NCBI RefSeq assembly: GCF_002553505.1
Contig: NZ_PDCP01000056.1
Location: 1-37,527, forward strand
Length of the DNA: 37,527 nucleotides
Origin: Mycolicibacterium agri
GTDB lineage: Bacteria; Actinomycetota; Actinomycetes; Mycobacteriales; Mycobacteriaceae
Reading direction: 5' to 3'
How positions within the stretch are numbered: the first letter of the stretch is position 1; every line of letters begins with the position of its first letter. A program made the position numbers and the translations under genes. Below are positions 6,798 through 13,735 of this stretch, one piece after another. The notes beneath the pieces were generated by a model, which searched no databases, was not told the DNA's origin, and worked only from the letters and a program-made list of their open reading frames with translations.

Positions 6798-7835
6798 TTA
6801 TTCCTTTCCTGCGAACGCTCCGGGCAACATGTCCCGGTAAGCCGGTATTCCTGCTACCGACTCTGCCGCAAGCATCCCGACGACGACCGCGCGGGCCAGC
6901 ACATCGGCCGCTGCCGCGCCGACGGCGGTGATCAGCGGCACCTCCGGTGTCATCGATGCGGGCGTCTCGGGGTTGGGCGGCACCTCGACCGCGCCCGTGG
7001 CCAGCGCGAAGACGGTGTCGCCGTCGAGGGGGGTGTGGGACGGCCGCAGGGTGCGGGCCAGGCCGTCGTGAGCAGCCACGGCGACGCGGCGGCAGCCTGC
7101 CGGGCTCAGCGCCGCATCGGTGGCGACGACAGCGATGGTGGTGTTCAGGGGGCTGAGTTCGGTGTGCCGCGCGGCATAGGCCGCGATCTGCTCGGCCGGC
7201 GGCGGCACCAGCCCGAATTCGGCGATCAGGTCGGCTTGCCAGGGCAGTCCGGTCCTGGGGTCGACGGCCTCTCCGGCGGCGTTGACGACGACGACGGCCC
7301 CGACCGTGACGCCGATGTGGTCGAGGGTGACCGAGGCGGTGCCGACGCCGCCCTTGAGCACGCCGACCCGCGCGCCGGTGCCTGCGCCGACGGTGCCCAG
7401 CGCGACGTCCTCGCCAGCGCTGTCGGCAGCGGCGTAGCCGAACTCGGCCGTCGGCCTGCAGGCCCATCCGCCGACGGGCAGGTCGAAGACCACCGCGGCG
7501 GGCACGATCGGCACCACTCCCCCTGGCAGCGCGACACCGCGCTCGCGTTCCTCGAGCCAGGCCATGACGCCGTCGGCGGCGGCGAGCCCGTAGGCGCTGC
7601 CGCCGGTGAGCACCACCGCGTCGACGTGGCGCACGGAGTTGATCGGGTCAAGCAGGTCGGTTTCCCGGGTGCCCGGCGCGCCGCCGCGGCCGTCGACCGC
7701 CCCGACCGTGCCCGGCGGGGTCAGCACGACGGTCGTGCCGGAAGCCCAGCCGGAGCCGAGCGTCACGTCGGGGTCGAGCCGGTGGTATTGGCCGACGCGG
7801 ATGCCGCCGACATCGGTGATCGAACCAGCGCTCAT
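6798..7835 (-). CDS. P1 family (S58, DmpA-like) peptidase
   Basis: A 345-residue member of the peptidase S58/DmpA superfamily of self-cleaving N-terminal-nucleophile hydrolases; corresponds to M. tuberculosis Rv1333. The start ITDVGGIRVGQ, the VVLTGGSAYGL loop (about 74-84) and the self-cleavage region LSPLNTT (cut expected between Asn231 and Thr232, with Thr232 as nucleophile) are visible. Its natural substrate in mycobacteria is not established; relatives are aminopeptidases acting on D-amino-acid or beta-peptides. ATG 7835 overlaps the upstream stop (ATGA), and GGACAAGAA lies just upstream. Confidence 0.88.
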   Translation of the reverse strand: MSAGSITDVGGIRVGQYHRLDPDVTLGSGWASGTTVVLTPPGTVGAVDGRGGAPGTRETDLLDPINSVRHVDAVVLTGGSAYGLAAADGVMAWLEERERGVALPGGVVPIVPAAVVFDLPVGGWACRPTAEFGYAAADSAGEDVALGTVGAGTGARVGVLKGGVGTASVTLDHIGVTVGAVVVVNAAGEAVDPRTGLPWQADLIAEFGLVPPPAEQIAAYAARHTELSPLNTTIAVVATDAALSPAGCRRVAVAAHDGLARTLRPSHTPLDGDTVFALATGAVEVPPNPETPASMTPEVPLITAVGAAAADVLARAVVVGMLAAESVAGIPAYRDMLPGAFAGKE

Positions 7836-8413
7836 TTCTTGTCCATCAACCCCAGCACCAGGTACTCCTGCAGCACCGTCAGCCACTGGTACACGTCGAA
7901 GTGGCCGGCCATCGGATGGTCGGGCGGCAGTCGATCGGGACCATCTGGCCCGATCTCGAGCATGGTGCCAAGGGCCAGCCGCACGTCGTTGACCGCGGCC
8001 GCCCACGCATGGGCGTCGTCCTCGGTCAGCTCGAAGCGGCCGCCACCGACCGGCAGAGTCTTCAACAACCGTTGCGCCGCTTCGCGTTTGGCCTCAATGA
8101 TCTCCGGCTCGTGCAGGCTGCGCAGCGCGCTGTTGAGGCTTTCCGCGGTGCCCGAGCCGGCCGGATGGTCGTGCTGCGGCCGGTAGAAGTCGGGCAGCAG
8201 CCGTCGCATCGTCTCGTCTTCCGGCGGCCGCGTATGGCCCGTCTTCAATCCCGTGATTTCTTCGAGTTCATCTGCCGGCGACGAGGATTCGCGGTCGTCG
8301 AGCATGCCGAGCATCGATGTCACCAGGCTCTCCAACAGCGCCGCCTCGTGTGATGCCAAGGCGGACCGAAATCGCGGGCCGTCTGCGGTGTCGACCCGCT
8401 TCCACTTTCGCAC
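7832..8413 (-). CDS. DUF2017 protein
   Basis: A 193-residue soluble protein of the DUF2017 family, counterpart of Rv1332. Recognised from the RKWKRV start, the EAALLESLV segment, the RLLPDFYRP motif and the C-terminal DHPMAGHFDVYQWLTVLQEYLV helix. No catalytic motif is evident. The frame is open to 8464, but the family start is the GTG at 8413. It sits 23 bases after clpS, a pairing common in actinobacteria, so a link to proteolysis is possible but only inferred. Confidence 0.85.
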   Translation of the reverse strand: MRKWKRVDTADGPRFRSALASHEAALLESLVTSMLGMLDDRESSSPADELEEITGLKTGHTRPPEDETMRRLLPDFYRPQHDHPAGSGTAESLNSALRSLHEPEIIEAKREAAQRLLKTLPVGGGRFELTEDDAHAWAAAVNDVRLALGTMLEIGPDGPDRLPPDHPMAGHFDVYQWLTVLQEYLVLGLMDKK

Positions 8414-8436
8414 TATTGCGTCCCGGCTCCGATGTT

Positions 8437-8739
8437 CTAGCGGTCTTGTTGCATGGTCGCCCACAGCCCCGCGGCATGCAGTTTCGAGACGTCGACTTCC
8501 ATCGCGTCTCGGCTGCCCGCCGACACCACCGCCTTGCCCTCGTTGTGCACCTGCAGCATCAGCTTGGTGGCGTGCGGCTCGCTGTAACCGAACAACTTCT
8601 GGAAGACATACGTCACATACGTCATGAGATTGACGGGGTCATCCCAGACGATGGTCACCCACGGGGCATCGGTGTCCTCGGTGGTCTCGACATGCTGTTC
8701 CTCGCGAGTTCCCGGCCGGGCCTTCGCTGGGGTAACCAT
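8437..8739 (-). CDS. clpS: ATP-dependent Clp protease adaptor ClpS
   Basis: A 100-residue N-end-rule adaptor that binds proteins with certain N-terminal residues and hands them to the ClpC/ClpA unfoldase. The core WVTIVWDDPVNLMTYVTYVF, FGYSEPHATKLMLQVHNEGKA and the C-terminal LHAAGLWATMQQDR are all typical. The first 25 residues are polar and variable, as usual. ATG 8739 has no strong Shine-Dalgarno. It is the first gene of the long leftward run and is divergent from pncB. Confidence 0.95.
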   Translation of the reverse strand: MVTPAKARPGTREEQHVETTEDTDAPWVTIVWDDPVNLMTYVTYVFQKLFGYSEPHATKLMLQVHNEGKAVVSAGSRDAMEVDVSKLHAAGLWATMQQDR

Positions 8740-8760
8740 GTGCCCAGAATAGCGGTGCGC

Positions 8761-8782
8761 TAACCGGGCACGAGACCGGTTA
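8761..8782. promoter_or_regulatory. inverted repeat in the clpS/pncB divergent region
   Basis: TAACCGG at 8761-8767 and CCGGTTA at 8776-8782 form perfect seven-base arms around an eight-base spacer. The repeat sits in the 53-base gap between clpS and pncB, ending eleven bases before the pncB GTG. This is a plausible operator for NAD-salvage control, but no regulator is identified and the repeat is short. Confidence 0.35.
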
Positions 8783-8792
8783 CGGTTGCTGT

Positions 8793-10133
8793 GTGACGGC
8801 CGCGTTGCTGACCGACAAATACGAGCTGACGATGCTTGCGGCGGCGCTGCGCGACGGAACGGCGGCGCGGCGGACCACTTTCGAGTTGTTCGCACGCCGG
8901 CTGCCCGACGGCAGGCGCTACGGCGTCGTCGCCGGCACCGGGCGCTTCTTGGAAGCGTTGGCGGACTTCACCTTCGACGACGCCGATCTGGCGTCGCTGT
9001 CGGACTTCCTCGACGACCGGACGCTGTCCTACCTTTCGGACTACCGCTTCCGCGGTGACGTCGACGGCTACGCGGAGGGCGAGCTGTACTTCCCCGGCTC
9101 TCCGGTGCTGTCGGTGCACGGCACGTTCGGCGAGTGCGTGATCCTGGAGACGTTGGCGCTGTCGATCTTCAACCATGACACCGCGATCGCGTCGGCAGCG
9201 GCGAGGATGGCCAGCGTGGCCGACGGCCGCACGCTGATCGAGATGGGCTCACGGCGCACGCATGAGCACGCTGCCGTCGCCGCCGCACGGGCCGCTTATA
9301 TCGCCGGCTTCACCGGCACCTCGAACCTGGAAGCACAGCGCCGATACGGCGTGCCTGCCATGGGTACCAGCGCGCACGCGTTCACGCTGCTGCATGTGTC
9401 GGCGAACGGCCCGACCGATGACCCGGAGGCGTCCAAGACCTCGGAGTGGGAGAAGGCGGCATTCCGTGCGCAGGTCGACGCGCTGGGCGTCGGGACCACC
9501 CTGCTCGTTGACACATACGACATCACCACCGGCGTCGCCAATGCCGTCGAGGTGGCCGGGCCCGAACTCGGCGCGGTCCGCATCGACTCGGGTGACCTCG
9601 GGGTGCTGGCCCGGCAGGTGCGCCTGCAACTCGACAAGCTCGGCGCCACCAAGACGCGCATCGTGGTGTCGGGTGACCTCGACGAGTACGCCATCGCGGG
9701 GCTGCGCGCCGAGCCCGTCGACAGCTACGGCGTCGGCACCTCCGTGGTCACGGGGTCCGGCGCGCCGACCGCGAGCATGGTCTACAAGCTGGTCGAGGTC
9801 GACGGGATGCCGGTGGAGAAGCGCAGCCTGCGCAAGGAGTCGCACGGCGGCAGGAAAAAGGCGCTGCGGCTGGCCAAACCCTCGGGCACCATCGTGGAGG
9901 AGGTTGTCTATCCCGCGGCAGGGCCCGTCGGAGAATCGGACCACCTCGTCGCCCGCGAGCTGACCGTCCCGCTCGTGATCAACGGCGAGGTCGTGGCGGA
10001 CGACGATCTGGAAAAGGCCCGCCAACGGGTGGTCGACGGGCTGCACAGCCTGCCGTGGGACGGCCTGAAACTGTCGCACGGCGAGCCGGTGATCCCGACC
10101 AGGATGATCCCGCCCGCCCATCGAGGCGCATAG
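8793..10133 (+). CDS. pncB: nicotinate phosphoribosyltransferase
   Basis: A 446-residue enzyme of the Preiss-Handler NAD salvage path: nicotinate, PRPP and ATP give nicotinate mononucleotide. The LLTDKYELTML start is diagnostic. Further motifs are the FFGEL-equivalent FELFARRLP, the THEHAAVAAARAAYIAGFTGTSNLEA block, MGTSAHAF with the conserved His, RIDSGDLG, and the C-terminal KPSGTIVEEVVYP region. GTG start at 8793; the frame opens shortly after the divergent clpS. dinG follows at once and its ribosome site overlaps the pncB stop (TAGGAGG), so they are probably cotranscribed. Confidence 0.95.
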   Translation: MTAALLTDKYELTMLAAALRDGTAARRTTFELFARRLPDGRRYGVVAGTGRFLEALADFTFDDADLASLSDFLDDRTLSYLSDYRFRGDVDGYAEGELYFPGSPVLSVHGTFGECVILETLALSIFNHDTAIASAAARMASVADGRTLIEMGSRRTHEHAAVAAARAAYIAGFTGTSNLEAQRRYGVPAMGTSAHAFTLLHVSANGPTDDPEASKTSEWEKAAFRAQVDALGVGTTLLVDTYDITTGVANAVEVAGPELGAVRIDSGDLGVLARQVRLQLDKLGATKTRIVVSGDLDEYAIAGLRAEPVDSYGVGTSVVTGSGAPTASMVYKLVEVDGMPVEKRSLRKESHGGRKKALRLAKPSGTIVEEVVYPAAGPVGESDHLVARELTVPLVINGEVVADDDLEKARQRVVDGLHSLPWDGLKLSHGEPVIPTRMIPPAHRGA

Positions 10134-10141
10134 GAGGAGCT

Positions 10142-12166
10142 ACGCCCGAAGCAGCTTCGGTCACCGAACTGCTGGCCACCGCGGTCGCCGCGTTGGGCGG
10201 CAGCAAGCGCAGCGGTCAGGTCCGCATGGCCGAGGCCGTCGCGCACGCCTTCGACGCCGGCGAGCACCTGGCCGTGCAGGCGGGCACCGGCACCGGCAAG
10301 TCGCTCGCGTATCTGGTGCCTGCGATCGCGCGTGCCGTCGCCACCGACGAGCCGGTGGTGGTATCGACGGCCACCATCGCGCTGCAACGTCAGCTCGTCG
10401 ACCGCGATCTGCCCGCCCTCGCTGATTCGCTGGAACAACAACTTCCGCGGCGGCCGAGGTTCGCCCTGCTCAAGGGACGCGGAAACTACCTGTGCCTGAA
10501 CAAGATTCACAACGGCGCGGCCGAGCCGGATGACCGCCCGCAGGACGAATTGTTCGACGCGGCGGCGACCACCGCGCTCGGCCGCGACGTGCAGCGTCTG
10601 ACCGCATGGTCGTCGGACACCGAGACCGGCGACCGCGACGAACTGACACCCGGTGTGCCCGACCGGTCCTGGGCGCAGGTCAGCGTCTCGGCCAGGGAGT
10701 GCATCGGCGCGGCGCGCTGCCCGTTCGGAACCGACTGCTTCGCCGAGAAGGCCCGTGACGTCGCCGGGCAGGCCGACGTCGTCGTCACCAACCACGCGCT
10801 GCTGGCCATCGATGCCATCTCCGATGCCGCCGTGCTGCCCGAGCATCGACTGCTGGTGGTCGACGAGGCGCACGATCTCGTCGACCGGGTCACCGGCGTG
10901 GCCACCGCCGAACTGTCCAACGCGATACTCGGCGCCGCCACCCGGCGCGCCGCACGACTCGTGGAACCCGAACTGGCGCAACGGTTGGAGGCTGCGACGG
11001 CGACGTTCGTGTCGGCGATTCACGACGCGACGCCTGGGCGCATCGACCACCTCGATGACGAGATGACGACCTACCTGACCGCGCTGCGCGATGCCGCGAG
11101 CAAGGCGCGCTCGGCGATCGACCTGTCGCCGTCCGACCCGAAGGCCGCCTCCGCGCGCGCCGAAGCGGTGACCGCGCTGACCGACATCAGCGACACGGCC
11201 TCGCGCATCGTGGCCTCGTTCGTGCCCGCGATACCCGACCGCGACGATGTGGTGTGGCTCGACCATGAGGACGGGGCGCACGCGAGGGGCACAAAGAGCG
11301 GAGGCGGGGGCGGGAGTATCAGAGCCGTCATGCGAGTTGCGCCGCTTTCGGTGGCAGGGCTGTTGCGCGGCAGGCTGTTTGAGCACGCGACCACGGTGCT
11401 GACTTCGGCGACGCTGACCGTGGGCGGCACATTCGACGCGATGGCCGCGGCGTGGGGCCTCACCAGCGGCGAGGAGAAGCCGGCCTGGGAATGCATCGAC
11501 GTGGGATCGCCGTTCGAGCACGCCAAGGCCGGAATCCTCTACGTGGCAGCGCATCTGCCCCCGCCCGGCCGCGACGGCACCGGCTCGGCTGAGCAACTCG
11601 ACGAGATCGAGGCGCTGATCACCGCGGCGGGCGGGCGCACGCTCGGCTTGTTCTCGTCGATGCGCGCCGCAAAGGCGGCCGCCGAGATCATGCGGGAGCG
11701 GTTGGACACACCGGTGCTGTGCCAGGGTGACGACGCGACGTCGGCGCTGGTGAAGCAGTTCGCCGACGACCCGTCGACGTCGCTGTTCGGCACGCTGTCG
11801 CTGTGGCAGGGCGTCGATGTGCCCGGACCGTCGCTGTCGCTGGTGTTGATCGACCGAATTCCGTTCCCCCGCCCGGATGATCCGCTGCTGTCGGCGCGCC
11901 AGCGCGCGGTGGCGGCCAGAGGCGGCAACGGCTTCATGGCCGTCGCCGCCAGCCACGCGGCGCTGTTGCTGGCCCAGGGCGCCGGCAGGCTGTTGCGCCG
12001 CTCGGATGACCGCGGCGTGGTCGCCGTGCTCGACTCCCGCATGGCCACCGCGCGTTACGGCGGGTATCTGCGCGCGTCGCTGCCGCCGTTCTGGGCCACG
12101 ACCGACCCGGTCCGGGTGCGGCAAGCGCTGGAACGGCTCCGCACAGCCGACGCCGCATTATCCTGA
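10142..12166 (+). CDS. dinG: DinG-type ATP-dependent helicase, iron-sulfur; ACG at start
   Basis: A 674-residue XPD/DinG-family superfamily 2 helicase. Walker A is AGTGTGKS (48-54 for Gly-Ser core), the Walker B box is VVDEAHDL, and motif VI lies in ASHAALLLAQGAGRLLRR. Four cysteines (YLC; AREC...ARC; TDC) match the iron-sulfur cluster of the family. A Gly-rich stretch (GGGGGS) occurs before RAVMRVAPL. The start is uncertain: homology and the AGGAGG site at 10132-10137 point to the codon at 10142, which is ACG. The only upstream GTG in frame (10055) lies 79 bases inside pncB; the next in-frame options cut into the conserved start. Role: DNA unwinding in repair, by family. Confidence 0.9.
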   Translation, partial: TPEAASVTELLATAVAALGGSKRSGQVRMAEAVAHAFDAGEHLAVQAGTGTGKSLAYLVPAIARAVATDEPVVVSTATIALQRQLVDRDLPALADSLEQQLPRRPRFALLKGRGNYLCLNKIHNGAAEPDDRPQDELFDAAATTALGRDVQRLTAWSSDTETGDRDELTPGVPDRSWAQVSVSARECIGAARCPFGTDCFAEKARDVAGQADVVVTNHALLAIDAISDAAVLPEHRLLVVDEAHDLVDRVTGVATAELSNAILGAATRRAARLVEPELAQRLEAATATFVSAIHDATPGRIDHLDDEMTTYLTALRDAASKARSAIDLSPSDPKAASARAEAVTALTDISDTASRIVASFVPAIPDRDDVVWLDHEDGAHARGTKSGGGGGSIRAVMRVAPLSVAGLLRGRLFEHATTVLTSATLTVGGTFDAMAAAWGLTSGEEKPAWECIDVGSPFEHAKAGILYVAAHLPPPGRDGTGSAEQLDEIEALITAAGGRTLGLFSSMRAAKAAAEIMRERLDTPVLCQGDDATSALVKQFADDPSTSLFGTLSLWQGVDVPGPSLSLVLIDRIPFPRPDDPLLSARQRAVAARGGNGFMAVAASHAALLLAQGAGRLLRRSDDRGVVAVLDSRMATARYGGYLRASLPPFWATTDPVRVRQALERLRTADAALS

Positions 12167-12225
12167 CAGCACGTTTCTAGGGCGCCGTCATCTCGGCCAC
12201 CCGACGATGCGGAAAGGCGCCGCCA

Positions 12226-13674
12226 ATGAGCCGACGACCGATCACCGGCCCCGTGTTCGCCGCCTGCGTCATGCTGCTCGTCGCGTCGTGCGCCACCACC
12301 GTGACGGGTCAGCCGGTGTCGGTCTTCGACGATCCGTTCAAGGTTGCCGGCATGCCTGCGGTGGACGGGCCGACCGGGCTTCGCCCGGACGCCGAGCCGC
12401 CGACCCGCGAGGTCGAGAACACCGACGGCAGCGAGATCGACGAGCTGGCAGCCGCGGCGATCAGCGACATCGAAGACTACTGGGAGATCACGTATCCGGA
12501 GACGTTCGACGACTACTTCATGCGGGTGAAGGAGTTGATCTCCTGGGACGCCAGCGGCTTGGAGAATTCGGAGTTCTGCGGCGCGTTCACCTACGCGCTG
12601 GTGAACGCCGGCTACTGCTTCCTCGACCACACGATCGGCTGGGATCGCAGTGAGCTGCTTCCGGGGCTGCGCGACTCCTTCGGCGACATCGCGGTGGCCA
12701 ACGTGCTGGCCCACGAATACGGCCATGCCATTCACCACCAGGCGAGGATCAACGAGAAGGACACGCCCACCCTCGTCGTCGAGCAGCAGGCCGACTGCTT
12801 CGCGGGCGCCTACATGCGGTGGGTGGCCGAGGGCAACTCGCCGCGTTTCACACTGAGCACCGGCGACGGGCTGAACAGCCTTCTGGCGGCGGTGATTTCG
12901 TTCCGTGACCCGGTGCTCAGCGAGGACGAGTTCGCGCCCGGCGCCGACGAACACGGTTCGGCGTTCGAACGGATCACCGCGTTTCAGTTCGGTTTCACCG
13001 ACGGCGCGAAGTCGTGCGCGGCGATCGACGAGAAGGAGATCATCCAGCGCCGCGGCGACCTGCCGGTCGAACTGCAGCGCGACCAGACCGGCGAGTGGCC
13101 GGTCAGCGAGGAGTCGGTGAACGCCGTCGTCGACGCCCTCGACACGCTGTTCGCTCCCGCCGACCCGCCGACGCTCAGCTTCGATGCCTCAATGGCGGCC
13201 GACTGCCCCGACGCCAGGCCCAGCCCGCCGGTGTCCTACTGTCCGGCCACCAACACAATTGCCGTCGATCTGGAAGACCTCGAGGAAATGGGCAAGCAGT
13301 CGGCGCAGGCCGAGGCCATCGGCGTGATCGCCGGCGACAACACGGCGTACTCGATCCTGGTGTCGCGCTACATGCTGGCGCTGCAGCACGAACGCGGCGG
13401 CGTTGCCCTCGACAACGCCGAGGCCGCCCTGCGCACGGCATGCCTGACCGGGGTGGCGACGACGAAGATGACCGAGGCCGTCACCACGTCGGACGGCAAC
13501 ACCATCGCGCTGACCGCAGGCGACCTCGACGAGGCGGTGTCGGGCCTGCTCACCAACGGGTTGGCGGCCAGCGACGTCAACGGTGACACGGTGCCGTCGG
13601 GCTTCTCCCGCATGGACGCCTTCCGCAACGGCGTGCTCGGTGACGAGGAGCGCTGCTTCAAGCGCTTCCCGTAA
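12226..13674 (+). CDS. lipoprotein neutral zinc metallopeptidase (LpqM-like)
   Basis: A 482-residue exported protein. The signal ends in lipobox LVASC (18-22), so Cys22 should be lipidated and the protein held on the outer face of the membrane. The zinc-peptidase motif HEYGH is at 163-167, with the third ligand expected at Glu186 in EQQADCFAGAYMRW; the ADCFAG signature is that of the YpfJ-type neutral zinc metallopeptidases. It resembles M. tuberculosis lipoprotein peptidase LpqM in layout, but I am not sure of orthology, so I give no symbol. Several Cys beyond the lipobox may pair outside the cell. ATG 12226 follows GGAAAGGCG. It is an insertion between dinG and glgP relative to the M. tuberculosis order as I recall it. 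Confidence 0.8.
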   Translation: MSRRPITGPVFAACVMLLVASCATTVTGQPVSVFDDPFKVAGMPAVDGPTGLRPDAEPPTREVENTDGSEIDELAAAAISDIEDYWEITYPETFDDYFMRVKELISWDASGLENSEFCGAFTYALVNAGYCFLDHTIGWDRSELLPGLRDSFGDIAVANVLAHEYGHAIHHQARINEKDTPTLVVEQQADCFAGAYMRWVAEGNSPRFTLSTGDGLNSLLAAVISFRDPVLSEDEFAPGADEHGSAFERITAFQFGFTDGAKSCAAIDEKEIIQRRGDLPVELQRDQTGEWPVSEESVNAVVDALDTLFAPADPPTLSFDASMAADCPDARPSPPVSYCPATNTIAVDLEDLEEMGKQSAQAEAIGVIAGDNTAYSILVSRYMLALQHERGGVALDNAEAALRTACLTGVATTKMTEAVTTSDGNTIALTAGDLDEAVSGLLTNGLAASDVNGDTVPSGFSRMDAFRNGVLGDEERCFKRFP

Positions 13675-13677
13675 GCC

Positions 13678-13730
13678 GCGATTTCGGCGCGCTAACCGGC
13701 GCTACGCGCGCTTTAGCGCGCCCAAATCGC
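13678..13730. terminator. bidirectional hairpin between convergent genes
   Basis: Arms of 18 bases at 13678-13695 and 13713-13730 are complementary with one mismatch, around a 17-base loop that can pair further. The arms carry ATTT and AAAT at their outer parts, so each strand ends the stem in A/T-rich sequence. The position between the stops of the metallopeptidase gene (13674) and glgP (13736) fits a terminator for both. Confidence 0.7.
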
Positions 13731-13735
13731 TGGGG

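Noticed and set aside
10055..10141. GTG 10055 as the start of dinG.
   Set aside because: It would overlap pncB by 79 bases, lacks homology over the added 29 residues and ignores the strong ribosome site at 10132-10137.
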